DNA from: Microbacterium oxydans
Lineage (GTDB): Bacteria > Actinomycetota > Actinomycetes > Actinomycetales > Microbacteriaceae
Assembly (NCBI RefSeq): GCF_900095745.1
Contig: NZ_FMIR01000015.1
Location: 124,001-188,000, forward strand
DNA length: 64,000 nt
Direction: 5' to 3'
Part shown: piece by piece, positions 25,649 through 34,402 of the stretch
Layout of the letters: every line of letters starts with the position of its first letter
How positions within the stretch are numbered: position 1 is the stretch's first letter
The notes under the pieces: model-generated
The model's input: only the letters and a program-made list of their open reading frames with translations
What the model was told of the DNA's origin: nothing
Databases searched by the model: none
Made by a program: the position numbers and the translations under genes

Positions 25649-26901
25649 GGCAGCACGAACGGGTTGTCCTCCGCCGACGCGAGCAGATACCACGCCGTCG
25701 CGCCGGTGTGCAGGCTCGCGTAGTAGAGATCGCCGAAGCCCGAGTCGAGGCCGTCGTTCGAGGTCGCGACGATCCCCTTGCCGTCGCCGTTCGGGGCATC
25801 GCGCTGGGCCAGACGGATGCTGTGCAGCAGCGTCTCCGCCGTCTCGGCATCACCCGCACCGTCGCGCAGCCGGAGAGCCAGCGCCAGGTGTCCGCTGCCC
25901 TCGAACCACGCCTTTGACACGTCGACCTCGCTGATCGACGGTCCGGTGTAGGGGCCGTCGGTTGCGATCAGGTTCTCCAGGGTCCAATCCAGTGCCGCCC
26001 CGTAACGCGGGTCGCCGGTGGCAAGCGAGCTCCACGTCTGCGCGTCGAGGGGGATGGGCCGGGTGTTGATCGTCGAGCCGTCGAGGCCGGTACCGGTGTT
26101 CACGTGGCCGTCGGCGCTCTGCATCGCCGCGACGAAACTCGCGGCGACGGCCGCCCGATCTGCCCACACCGCATCACCGGTGAGCTGCGCCAGCTGGGTG
26201 AAGAACCCGGCCACGTCGCTGTTGTGCTCCGTGGACTTCCAGGTCAGTGACGTGCCATCCTCGAGCTGGCCGCCGGTGTAGCCGTGCGGCGCCCGGGCCA
26301 TGTCGGCCGTGTTGTCCTGGATCCACTGACCGACGCGCAGCGCCCCCTCGAGGTACCGCGGGTCTCCGGTCGTGTGCGCGAGTCGAGTGAGGGCCATCCC
26401 GACCCAGGCCTGGTTGCCCGTGAAGGCGCCAGGGCCCGTGATCTCCACCCGCCCCTGGCGGATGCCGTGCGGCTCGTACGACGCGCGGGTGCGCCCATCA
26501 CCGATCGGGTCGTTCTCCTGCACGAAGAGGAGGGCATCGCCGATCGTCCGCGCGCGTCGGATGTCGTCCGGCAGACCGCGGGCGGTGTACGCCATGACCA
26601 CCAAGGCGTCGTCGTAGACGAACGACGGCGTGAAGTCCCAGCTCGGCGTGGTGAAGAATCCCCCCTCGTAGCTGCGCGGCAGGCAGCGGCCCTCGCCGTC
26701 GCAGAACTGATCGACGCGGGCATCGAGAAACTCGTAGGCCAGCGTGACCGAGCGCGAAGGATCCGGGATGCCCTCCCCGGACGTGGAACCGTCAGCGGCG
26801 GCGAAGGCACCCGAGACGGCGGGCACGGCGGCCGCGAACACCGCGGCGACGAGTGCGGCGGTGAGCACCGACGGCATCCTTCGGCGCGACGAACCGGACA
26901 T
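25630..26901 (-). CDS. Secreted six-hairpin-glycosidase-like protein, paralogue 1
   Basis: The 423-residue protein has a signal peptide (to about residue 35). Alpha-helical repeats follow, with landmarks FVYDDALVVMAYTARGLPDDIRRARTIGDALLF-type text, TGNQAWVGMALTRL, KSTEHNSDVAGFFTQL and FGDLYYASLHTGATAWYL. The repeated acidic/aromatic helices suggest an (alpha/alpha)6 barrel as in six-hairpin glycosidases. Its CAZy family is not recognised by eye. It is a clear paralogue of the 29401-30858 product but lacks that protein's C-terminal anchor, so it may be released. Likely role is extracellular attack on a glycan whose fragments enter via the neighbouring importer. Confidence 0.75.
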   Translation of the reverse strand: MSGSSRRRMPSVLTAALVAAVFAAAVPAVSGAFAAADGSTSGEGIPDPSRSVTLAYEFLDARVDQFCDGEGRCLPRSYEGGFFTTPSWDFTPSFVYDDALVVMAYTARGLPDDIRRARTIGDALLFVQENDPIGDGRTRASYEPHGIRQGRVEITGPGAFTGNQAWVGMALTRLAHTTGDPRYLEGALRVGQWIQDNTADMARAPHGYTGGQLEDGTSLTWKSTEHNSDVAGFFTQLAQLTGDAVWADRAAVAASFVAAMQSADGHVNTGTGLDGSTINTRPIPLDAQTWSSLATGDPRYGAALDWTLENLIATDGPYTGPSISEVDVSKAWFEGSGHLALALRLRDGAGDAETAETLLHSIRLAQRDAPNGDGKGIVATSNDGLDSGFGDLYYASLHTGATAWYLLASAEDNPFVLPVDAAS

Positions 26902-26920
26902 CGGAACCCCTCTGGCAGGA

Positions 26921-26944
26921 CCACGGTCCGCGTGCGGTCCGTGG
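26921..26944. promoter_or_regulatory. 24-bp imperfect palindrome upstream of hydrolase paralogue 1
   Basis: CCACGGTCCGC and its mirrored half GCGGTCCGTGG flank a 2-bp centre, matching at 20 of 24 positions, 20 nt ahead of the start codon. It may be a repressor site or an mRNA leader hairpin; the nearby ROK genes are candidate regulators. Confidence 0.4.
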
Positions 26945-27024
26945 GCGGCCGGACGGCCACGTTAGGAACATTCGCACAGCGAGGGCCCCCGCAGAAGTGG
27001 CGAAGGTCTAGTTTCTCCGCCCGT

Positions 27025-27049
27025 CCTCGCGCCTCACGCGCGTGCGAGG
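27025..27049. terminator. Hairpin after the first ROK gene
   Basis: CCTCGC (27025-27030) pairs with GCGAGG (27044-27049), with further G-C pairing inside, 7 nt after the ROK stop (minus strand). No T-run follows. Confidence 0.5.
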
Positions 27050-27055
27050 CTCGGC

Positions 27056-28192
27056 TCAGCGGATGCCGAGTTCCTCGGCGATCACGAGAGCAGTACCGCC
27101 GAGCAGCACGATGTCGTCGCCGCGCACGGCCACGCGGATGTCGAGGGCGTCGGTGACGATCGCCAGCGTCTGCTCCTCGATCGTCGTCTTGGCCTCTTCG
27201 AGGAACACGCCGCCCACGATGTCTTCCGGGCCGGACAGCACGACCTGCTCGAGCCCGAGAGCCGTGACGACCGGGGTCAGCACCCGCCCCAGGGCCCGCC
27301 CCGCCGCACCGAGGACCTCGGTCGCGGAGGCGCCGGGTTCGGCCAGCAGCTGCCGGATGTACGGGACGGCAGCGACCACTTCCAGGCATCCGCGGCGACC
27401 GCACCGGCACCGCGCGCCGTCTTCGTCGATGAGGACGTGACCGATCTCTCCGGCGGTGAACCGATGACCGGTGACGAGCGTGCCCTGGACGACCACGCCG
27501 CTGCCGATGCCCTGTCCGATCCGCACGAGGACGAGGTCGTCGACGGCGGGTTGACCATAGGTCCGGGCGGCGAGGGCGGCGGCGTTGGCATCGTTGGCGA
27601 TGTGCACCGGCACGGGGACCACCGCGGCGATCGCCGAGCCGACGTCGAGGTCGTGCCAGTCGAACGCGACCGCCTCCCGCACCACTCCCTCGGCGTTGAC
27701 GACGCCGGGCGACCCGACGCCCACGCCGAGCACGCGGACGGTGGAGCGTTTCACGAGGGCCGAGGCCAGCGCGCACACCTTCTCGAGGAGTGCGGGTCCG
27801 GTCGCCCCGTCCATCGGCACGCTCATCGAGTGCACCACCTCGCCGTCGAGGCTCATGATGGCGCCGGTGAGCTCGGCGTACGCCGAGAGGTCGAGGGTCA
27901 CCACGTGATAGGCGTGCGGGTTCAGCGCGATGGACGTGCTCGGCTTGCCGACGCGCCCTCCCGAGCTCGGCTCGTGCTCGAGCACGAGCCCCTCGGCGAT
28001 GAGGTCATCGACGATCCGGGAGACGCTCACCCTGGTCAGTCCGGTGACCCTGGCGAGGTCGGCACGGCTCATCGCTGCTCCGTGGAACAGCGTCCGCAGG
28101 ATCAGCGAGCGGTTCACCTGACGGGTGTGCTCCGGAAGCGCCTTCTCCGTGCCGCGGCTCGCCACGATCGCATCCGCTTTCCTCGACCCCAT
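27056..28192 (-). CDS. ROK-family repressor 1 (NagC/XylR-like)
   Basis: The 378-residue protein has an N-terminal winged helix (residues about 20-75: QVNRSLILRTLFHGAAMSRADLARVTGLTRVSVSRIVDDL) and a ROK sugar-kinase-like domain. The ROK domain includes the zinc motif CRCGRRGCLE and GVGVGSPGVVN. Such proteins sense a sugar or sugar phosphate and release DNA. It is 37% or so similar by eye to the next ROK protein and is transcribed right after it with a 40-bp gap. Probable targets are the flanking hydrolase and importer genes. Confidence 0.92.
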   Translation of the reverse strand: MGSRKADAIVASRGTEKALPEHTRQVNRSLILRTLFHGAAMSRADLARVTGLTRVSVSRIVDDLIAEGLVLEHEPSSGGRVGKPSTSIALNPHAYHVVTLDLSAYAELTGAIMSLDGEVVHSMSVPMDGATGPALLEKVCALASALVKRSTVRVLGVGVGSPGVVNAEGVVREAVAFDWHDLDVGSAIAAVVPVPVHIANDANAAALAARTYGQPAVDDLVLVRIGQGIGSGVVVQGTLVTGHRFTAGEIGHVLIDEDGARCRCGRRGCLEVVAAVPYIRQLLAEPGASATEVLGAAGRALGRVLTPVVTALGLEQVVLSGPEDIVGGVFLEEAKTTIEEQTLAIVTDALDIRVAVRGDDIVLLGGTALVIAEELGIR

Positions 28193-28232
28193 CAGGCACG
28201 CCCCCGCTCATGACGGCATCCGACCCCCGTGG

Positions 28233-29351
28233 TCACGAGATGCCCAGCTCCGCCGAGAGTACCGCGACGGCCGCCCCCTGCAGGCCGAGCAGCCCGCCGT
28301 CGGAGCCGATGTCGACACCGATCGGCCGCGTGGTGGCGGGGAGGGTACGAGCGGTGAGGCATCGCTGCACCGCGGCGGCGAAGTCGTCGTCGAGGACGTC
28401 TTCGGGACCGGCGAGCACCACGCGTGTGGCACCGAGCACGGCGATGATGGGCGCGACGGCCGCGGCAATGGCGTCGGCGGCGTCCTGCACCACACTCTCC
28501 CGCGACTCCCCCTCGTCCATCCGCCGACGAAGCTCGGGGATCGCGACGATCGATTCCAGGCATCCGTGCCGGCCGCACGCGCAGGCCTTCTCCCGGTGCG
28601 GGGCCACGACCACGTGCCCGATCTCCCCCGCGGCGAAGTCCTCACCGACGATCAGCTTCTCGCCGACGATCAGCCCGGCACCGACACCCCGCTGGATGGT
28701 GAGGATCAGGATGCTCCGACCGTCGTTCTCGCGGAACGTGTGCACGGCGAGCGCCATGCCGTTCGCGTCGTTGACGATGTGCACGGGCACCCCGAAGCGT
28801 TCGTGCAGAGCGCCCCGCACGTCGGCGTCGAACCAGCCGAGGTGCGGCGCATACCGGACCACGCCATCCCGGTCCACGAGGCCGGGACTGCTCACGCCGA
28901 TGCCGAGCACGGGTGCCGGTGCCTCGCCGATCAGCTCCTCCACCATCGCGATGACCCGGGCGATCGTGGCTGCGGCGTCGCGTCGATCGACTTCACCGTC
29001 GAATCGCGTCAGCGTCGAGGCCTGTCCGCGCAGGTTCATCACCGCTCCCCGGAACGCCTGCTCATCCGACAGGTCGAGGCTGATGATCGACCGCGAGTCG
29101 TCGTCGATGGCCACCAGGGTCGCGGGCTTGCCCACGCGCACAGCGGCGGAATGCCCCGCTTCCACGAGGATGCCCTGCTCGATGAGCTCGCCGACGATCG
29201 CCGACACCGTCACCTTGTTCAGTGCGAACAGGCGAGCGATGTCGGCCCGGCTGCGCGGTCCTTCGTGGAACAGCGCCTGCAGCAGCATCGCGCGATTGCG
29301 GACGCGGCCGTGCTCGGGGAGGGCCTTGGTCGTGATGCGGAGTTCTGCCAC
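28233..29351 (-). CDS. ROK-family repressor 2 (NagC/XylR-like)
   Basis: The 372-residue protein has the same layout as its neighbour: winged helix (RNRAMLLQALFHEGPRSRADIARLFALNKVTVSAIVGEL) then a ROK domain with the zinc motif CACGRHGCLE and GIGVSSPGLVD. The GTG at 29351 has a strong GGGAGG 8 nt upstream; a longer reading runs back through the hydrolase gene and is rejected. With the second hydrolase gene 49 bp upstream it may be cotranscribed with it. Two adjacent ROK paralogues suggest control by two different sugars or a duplicated hydrolase-ROK unit. Confidence 0.92.
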   Translation of the reverse strand: MAELRITTKALPEHGRVRNRAMLLQALFHEGPRSRADIARLFALNKVTVSAIVGELIEQGILVEAGHSAAVRVGKPATLVAIDDDSRSIISLDLSDEQAFRGAVMNLRGQASTLTRFDGEVDRRDAAATIARVIAMVEELIGEAPAPVLGIGVSSPGLVDRDGVVRYAPHLGWFDADVRGALHERFGVPVHIVNDANGMALAVHTFRENDGRSILILTIQRGVGAGLIVGEKLIVGEDFAAGEIGHVVVAPHREKACACGRHGCLESIVAIPELRRRMDEGESRESVVQDAADAIAAAVAPIIAVLGATRVVLAGPEDVLDDDFAAAVQRCLTARTLPATTRPIGVDIGSDGGLLGLQGAAVAVLSAELGIS

Positions 29352-29400
29352 GGCTCCATCCTCCCTCGTCCGGATTCCGGCCGAGATGTTCGGGGCGTCC

Positions 29401-30858
29401 TCAGCCACGCGCACGTCGTCGCCGGGGCAGCAGCACGGCACCGATCGCGGTCGCGACGGCCGCTGCGGCGATGAGGCCCACCGGGGCCGCGGATCCGCTC
29501 TCGGCGAGGGCTTCACCGCCGCCCTCGGCATCCGCCGGCGCGCCGGTCGGCGCCCCGGTGCCGGGGCTGGTCGGCGGCTCCGCGTCGACGGCCAGGCGGA
29601 ACGGGTTGTAGCCGGTGACGGCGAGCAGATACCAGGAGGTCGCGCCGGTGTGCAGACTCGCGTAGTAGAGGTCGCCGAAACCGGTGTCGAGTCCATCGCT
29701 CGATGACGCGACGATGCCTCTACCGTCGCCGTTCACCGCTTGGCGCTGCGCGAGCTCGACGCTGGAGAGGATCTTCTGCACGTACCCGGCATCGCCTTCG
29801 CCGCCCCGAGCGCGCAGCGCGAGAGCGAGCTGACCGCTGCCCTCGAACCACACCTTCGAGACGTCGGCGCTGCTGAAGGCCGGCCCTTCGTAGGGGCCGT
29901 CGACCGCGTGCAGGTTGTCCACCGTCCAGGTCAACGATGACGAGTACCGGTCGTCGAGCGTCGCGAGATAGCTCCAGGCCTGCGGGTCCTCGGGCGTGGG
30001 GTAGTAGTTCGTCGTGACACCGTCGGGGTTCGTGCCCGTCCAGAGGTGCCCGTCGTCGTCCGCCTGCATCGCGGCGATGAACCCCTCGGCGATCGCGGCC
30101 CGGTCCGCCCATACGGTGTCGCCGGTGAGGGTCGCGAGCTGGGTGAAGAACGCGGTCACATCGATGTTGTGCTCGGTGGATTTGAACGTGAAGGACGTGC
30201 CCGCGGCATCCTGCCCGCCCGTGTAGCCGAACGGCGCCCGGACGGTGTCAGCGGTGTTCGTCTCGATCCAGTCGCCGAGGCGCACGGCACCATCGAGGTA
30301 CTTCTGTTCCCCGGTGATGTCGAAGAGGCGGGCGAGCGCCATCCCCACCCACGCCTGGTTGCCGGTGTACGAGGCCGGGGACCCGATCTCCACCGCGCCG
30401 TCCCGGAGGCTTCCCGGCTGATACGAGGCGCGGGTCCGTCCGTCGCTGTAGTCGGGGTCGTTCGCCTGGACGAAGAGCATCGCATCGCCGATCGAGCGCG
30501 CGCGGCGGATGTCGTCGGGCAGCCCCCGCGCGGCATACGCCATCACGGTCAGGGCGTCGTCGTAGAGGAACGACGACGTGAACTCCCAGGTCGGCGTCGA
30601 GAAGAATCCGCCCCGGTAGCTGCGCGGCAGGCACATCCCGTCGGCGCTGCAGTACTCGTCGACCCGCCCGTCGAGGAACTCGTAGGCCGCCGCGGCGGAC
30701 GCGGCATAGTCGGTGCTCCCGTCGGGGCTCACGAACCAGTCGTCCTCGGCCGTCGCGGCAGCGGCCGAGGCTGCGGGAGCGATGCTCACCGCGATCGCAG
30801 CGGCCACGACGGCCGAGACGAGCACACGTCGCAGGGGTGTTCCCGATGATCTCTTCAT
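29401..30858 (-). CDS. Secreted six-hairpin-glycosidase-like protein with C-terminal membrane/wall anchor, paralogue 2
   Basis: The 485-residue protein has a signal peptide (to about residue 35). The same helical-repeat core as the 25630-26901 product spans residues about 50-430 (FLYDDALTVMAYAARGLPDD, TGNQAWVGMALARL, FGDLYYASLHTGATSWYL). A Pro/Gly/Thr-rich linker, LAESG at 451-455, a hydrophobic helix and a basic RRRRARG end follow. That tail is a sortase-type or membrane-anchor signal of the variant LAxTG kind, so this copy should stay on the surface. The ATG at 30858 has GGAGAG upstream. Confidence 0.78.
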   Translation of the reverse strand: MKRSSGTPLRRVLVSAVVAAAIAVSIAPAASAAAATAEDDWFVSPDGSTDYAASAAAAYEFLDGRVDEYCSADGMCLPRSYRGGFFSTPTWEFTSSFLYDDALTVMAYAARGLPDDIRRARSIGDAMLFVQANDPDYSDGRTRASYQPGSLRDGAVEIGSPASYTGNQAWVGMALARLFDITGEQKYLDGAVRLGDWIETNTADTVRAPFGYTGGQDAAGTSFTFKSTEHNIDVTAFFTQLATLTGDTVWADRAAIAEGFIAAMQADDDGHLWTGTNPDGVTTNYYPTPEDPQAWSYLATLDDRYSSSLTWTVDNLHAVDGPYEGPAFSSADVSKVWFEGSGQLALALRARGGEGDAGYVQKILSSVELAQRQAVNGDGRGIVASSSDGLDTGFGDLYYASLHTGATSWYLLAVTGYNPFRLAVDAEPPTSPGTGAPTGAPADAEGGGEALAESGSAAPVGLIAAAAVATAIGAVLLPRRRRARG

Positions 30859-30889
30859 GACGTCTCTCTCTCCGATGAGGTGCACGGTG

Positions 30890-31756
30890 TCAGCCCTTGA
30901 CCGCGCCGGCCGACATGCCGGTCACGAGGTTCCGCTGGATGATCATGAAGAACACCACGACCGGCAGCGCGAACAGGGTGGCCGCGGCCATCTGCCCGCC
31001 GTAGTCGGTGCCCATCTCGCCACCCACCGAGACCGTGAAGGAGTTCAGCCAGACCGGCAGCGTGTAGTTCGCCTGGTCCTTCATGAACGTGAAGGCCACG
31101 ATGTAGTCGTTCCAGGCGGCGATGAACGCGAACACGCTGCTCGAGATGATGCCGGGCATCACGAGCGGGAACAGGACCTTCGTCAGCACCTGCCAGGTCG
31201 ATGCGCCGTCGATGCGCGCGGCCTCGTCGAGTTCGATCGGGATGGCGAGGAAGAACCCGCGCATGACCCAGATCGAGAAGGGCAGGACGCCCGCGACATA
31301 GGCGAAGATGAGGCCCCAATAGGTTCCGAGCAGCCCCATCGAGTTGAAGATGAGGAACTGCGGAATGAGCAGCGCGGTGGCGGGCAGCATCTGGATGATC
31401 AGGATGAGCACCAGGATCGGACGCCGTCCACGGAACCGGAAGCGCGAGAGGGCCGCGGCGGCGAACAGTCCGAGCACGATCGAGAAGATGACCGCGCCGG
31501 CGACGACGATCACCGAGTTCTGCAGATAGACGAGGAATTGGCCCTTGCCGATCGCCGTGAAGAAGTTGTCGAGCGTCGGCGACTCCGGAAGGAAGTGCGG
31601 GGTGCTGCTGAGCATCTCGGATCGCGGCTTGAACGCCGTGTTGACCATCCAGTAGACGGGGAACGCCCACACGATGCAGAAGACGATCGCGATGGTGCTG
31701 CTGATCCAGGGCCGGCGCCGACGGCGGCGCGTCCGGGTGGTGGTGGTGAGGGTCAC
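30890..31756 (-). CDS. CUT1 sugar ABC transporter permease (MalG-like), second importer
   Basis: The 288-residue protein has a basic N-tail, six membrane segments and the EAA loop IELDEAARIDGASTWQVLTKVLFPLVMP. It ends with VTGMSAGAVKG. The GTG at 31756 overlaps the stop of the upstream permease (GTGA), and the hydrolase gene follows by 32 nt, so importer and surface hydrolase share a transcript. No ATPase gene is present. Confidence 0.94.
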   Translation of the reverse strand: MTLTTTTRTRRRRRRPWISSTIAIVFCIVWAFPVYWMVNTAFKPRSEMLSSTPHFLPESPTLDNFFTAIGKGQFLVYLQNSVIVVAGAVIFSIVLGLFAAAALSRFRFRGRRPILVLILIIQMLPATALLIPQFLIFNSMGLLGTYWGLIFAYVAGVLPFSIWVMRGFFLAIPIELDEAARIDGASTWQVLTKVLFPLVMPGIISSSVFAFIAAWNDYIVAFTFMKDQANYTLPVWLNSFTVSVGGEMGTDYGGQMAAATLFALPVVVFFMIIQRNLVTGMSAGAVKG

Positions 31757-32727
31757 AGGTCTTCTCCCGAACGCACGAGGTTGCGGATGTAGAGGGCGCT
31801 GAGCGCCACGAGGATGAGCGTCGACGCGACCGCGATGGCCGATCCCGCCCCGATCTGCAGGTTGCCCGAGAAGGCGGTGGTGTAGGTGAAGACACCCAGG
31901 GTGGATGTCGCCCCGTCCGGGCCTCCCTCGGAGATGAGCCAGATCTGGTTGAACACGTTGAAGTCCCAGATGATCGAGAGCATCGTCACCAGCAGCATCG
32001 TCGGTGCGATCGAGGGGAGCACGACGACCCGGTAGATGTTCCACTCGGAGGCTCCGTCCAGACGCGCGGCCTCTTTGAGTTCGGGCGGCACCTGCGTCTC
32101 GGCGGCGTAGAGAGTGAGGGCGATGAACGGCACGGCCTGCCAGACGACGAGGAGCCAAATGCACACCCAGGCCAGCGTGGGGTCGGACGCCCAGTCGACG
32201 CTCGTCATGTCTCCGAAGAGACCGGTCTGCGTCAGCATCCAGTTGATGACGCCGTACTGCGGCTGGAACAGCCAGGACCAGACGATCGAGGAGGCCACGT
32301 TCGGCATCGCCCAGGCGAGGATCAGGACGACCGTCGTGAGGTAGCGCAGCGACGAGGGCAGCCGCGTCATCAGGTGGGACATTCCCGCACCGATGACGAC
32401 GCTGCCGCCGACCAGGGCGGCCGTGAAGAGGACCGTCCGCAGGAGCGACCACCAGAACTCCTGATCGGCGAGCACGGCGGCGTACTGGTCGAGTCCGACG
32501 AACGAGAAGGCGCCGGTGAAGAGCGTGCGCTGGTTGTAGTCGGTGAAGGATGTGAAGACCAGGAACCCGATCGGGAGCAGGGTGACGAACAGGATCATCA
32601 GGCCCGCGGGCGTCAGCAGCCAGAACGGAGCGGTCGATCGGCGCAGGCCCTTCTGCCCGTTCTGCCGGGGCGCGCGCGGCGGAGTGGTCGTGGGGGTCGG
32701 GGGTGAGGCAACAGCGGTGTCGACCAA
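31753..32727 (-). CDS. CUT1 sugar ABC transporter permease (MalF-like), second importer
   Basis: The 324-residue permease has six membrane segments starting about residue 33 and the EAA loop PPELKEAARLDGASEWNIYRVVVLPSIAP. Its start appears to be a TTG (32725-32727), the only one I assign in the window, supported by AAAGG 8 nt upstream and by the absence of a suitable ATG/GTG before the first membrane segment. It works with the MalG-like partner and the lipoprotein upstream. Confidence 0.92.
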   Translation of the reverse strand: MVDTAVASPPTPTTTPPRAPRQNGQKGLRRSTAPFWLLTPAGLMILFVTLLPIGFLVFTSFTDYNQRTLFTGAFSFVGLDQYAAVLADQEFWWSLLRTVLFTAALVGGSVVIGAGMSHLMTRLPSSLRYLTTVVLILAWAMPNVASSIVWSWLFQPQYGVINWMLTQTGLFGDMTSVDWASDPTLAWVCIWLLVVWQAVPFIALTLYAAETQVPPELKEAARLDGASEWNIYRVVVLPSIAPTMLLVTMLSIIWDFNVFNQIWLISEGGPDGATSTLGVFTYTTAFSGNLQIGAGSAIAVASTLILVALSALYIRNLVRSGEDL

Positions 32728-32840
32728 GGACTCGCCTTTCGTGGTGTCGGGACGGCGACATCGCCGGGAGCGCGGTCGTCGTCGGACGCAGGGGAGGTGC
32801 CGTGCGATCGGTCATGCACGATCGCACGGCACCGGCCGCG

Positions 32841-34163
32841 CTACTTCGTGTTGAGCGCCTTGTCGGCGGCGGCGTCGAAGTCGGCGGCGGCCTTCTCGAC
32901 GGACTTCGATCCGGAGGCGATCGACGAGAACAGGCCGTTGACGTCCTTGTTGCTCTCGATCGTCGTCCAGTTCGCGTTCGCCGGAGTCGCCTTCGAGTTG
33001 AGCGCGGCGGTGAAGAAGCTGACCTTCACGTCGTCCAGCGATTCCTGGGCGAACTCGATCCCCTCGGTGCTGTTGGGGATCCAACCGTCGACGCCGAACA
33101 CGTAGTCCTGCTGGATCTCGGGGCTCGCGGCGATCTTGACCCAGTTGAGCGCGAGATCGCTGTTCTTCGACTTCACCGGGATCGCCCAGTCCGAGCCACC
33201 CAGCATCACCGGCTGCGTCTCGCCCGAGATGCCCGGGAAGGGGAACGAGCCGAGGTCGTCTTCGAGTTCCGGGTCGATCTTGAGGATGGCGCTGGTGTTG
33301 GTGTTGAGGATCGCCGAGGTCTTGCCGTCGGCGAAGATCTGGCTCTGGTTCGGCTCGATCGTGTCGAGCGTCGAGGAGGCCTTCGACGAGTACGCGTTCT
33401 GGAAGGTCTGGAAGGCCTCGAGCCCTTCGAGGGACTGATCGGTGCTGAACCCGGAGGTCCACTCGCCCCCCTTCTCGCTGGCGATGTCGCCGCCCGCGTC
33501 CCACACGAACTGCAGCCCCGCGTACCAGTACTGACCCGGAAGGTAGAACGCCGAGAAGTCGGGGGTCTGCGCGTTGGCAGCCTTGACCTTGTCGAGCGCC
33601 GCCGTGAACTCCTCGTACGTGGTCGGCGCCTCGGTCACACCGGCCGCGGCCCACATGGTCTTGTTGTAGATGACGGCACGGGCGCCCGCGAAGCCGGGAA
33701 CGCCGTAGAGGCTGCCGCTGATCGTCGCGGGGTCGACGAGTCCGTCGAGCCACGTCTGCCCCTGAGCGAGGTCGTCCTTGTAGGGCGTGAGGTCGAGCAG
33801 ACCGCCGTTGGCGCCGTAGCTGGCGACCTGGGTGTTGCCCACGTCGAGCACATCCGGAGGGGTGTCGGTCGCGAGTGCGGTCGTGATCTTCGTGGTGATC
33901 CCGTCCCAGGTCTGCACCTGGAGGTTCACCTCGGCCCCGGTCTCCTCGGTGAACTTCGCGTTGATCGCATCGAGAGTCTCGGGCGTGTAGTCGCCGTCCA
34001 TGACCCAGACGGTGAGCTTCTGTCCCTTGCCGTCGACATCGGGGACCTTGCCGTCGGTGGGTGCGGCGCCTTGACCGGCACCGGCGGAACCGGAACATGC
34101 GCTCAGCGCGAGAGCGGTCACGACGCCGAGTGCGCCGATCGCTGCCAACTTCTTGATTGCCAC
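32841..34163 (-). CDS. Sugar-binding lipoprotein of the second CUT1 importer
   Basis: The 440-residue lipoprotein has a lipobox LSAC (Cys23) and a family 1 solute-binding fold (QKLTVWVMDGDYTPETLDAINAKFTEE, then DVLDVGNTQVASYG and WAIPVKSKNSDLALNWVK). The GTG at 34163 has AAGGAG upstream; an in-frame start 30 nt earlier is not needed. It heads the operon importer-hydrolase. The divergent GH20 gene suggests a substrate with terminal beta-GlcNAc or beta-GalNAc, such as chitin oligomers or glycan fragments; this is inference from context. Confidence 0.93.
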   Translation of the reverse strand: MAIKKLAAIGALGVVTALALSACSGSAGAGQGAAPTDGKVPDVDGKGQKLTVWVMDGDYTPETLDAINAKFTEETGAEVNLQVQTWDGITTKITTALATDTPPDVLDVGNTQVASYGANGGLLDLTPYKDDLAQGQTWLDGLVDPATISGSLYGVPGFAGARAVIYNKTMWAAAGVTEAPTTYEEFTAALDKVKAANAQTPDFSAFYLPGQYWYAGLQFVWDAGGDIASEKGGEWTSGFSTDQSLEGLEAFQTFQNAYSSKASSTLDTIEPNQSQIFADGKTSAILNTNTSAILKIDPELEDDLGSFPFPGISGETQPVMLGGSDWAIPVKSKNSDLALNWVKIAASPEIQQDYVFGVDGWIPNSTEGIEFAQESLDDVKVSFFTAALNSKATPANANWTTIESNKDVNGLFSSIASGSKSVEKAAADFDAAADKALNTK

Positions 34164-34223
34164 AGAACTCTCCTTGGTGAATGGGAACCGCAATTGTCAC
34201 GTCGATGTGCTTGGCGGGTGAAA

Positions 34224-34256
34224 GTTAGTACACATCTGTTTCATATCCCTTGTCAA
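34224..34256 (-). promoter_or_regulatory. Promoter of the second importer operon with TACTAAC motif
   Basis: On the minus strand TTGACA (34251-34256) and TGTACT (34227-34232) are 18 bp apart. TACTAAC (complement of 34224-34230) overlaps the -10 end. The same TACTAAC stands in front of the divergent GH20 gene, making it a candidate ROK operator half-site shared by both promoters. The 34164-34402 gap is AT-rich relative to the window. Confidence 0.6.
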
Positions 34257-34356
34257 TCATTTCCTTGCGAGATGTGGAACTGTTATATTTCTGCGCGATG
34301 ACGGTGTTGTTTCCAAATCGACCGCGATTAGGGTTCTGCAATTAGGTCACTTTATT

Positions 34357-34369
34357 TACTAACTATTAG
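34357..34369 (+). promoter_or_regulatory. TACTAAC/CTAA-CTA-TTAG motif ahead of GH20
   Basis: TACTAAC (34357-34363) runs into the perfect short inverted repeat CTAA-CTA-TTAG (34359-34369). A weak -10-like TTTATT (34351-34356) overlaps its upstream edge. Position matches a repressor site next to the transcription start. Confidence 0.45.
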
Positions 34370-34402
34370 GCCATGAAACCAACGAATTCAGGATCTCCTC
34401 TC

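Noticed and set aside
34373..34402. Upstream ATG as the start of the GH20 protein
   Set aside because: It lies in or beside the transcription-start motif with only a weak AGG close by, while the ATG at 34403 has AGGA at 9 nt.
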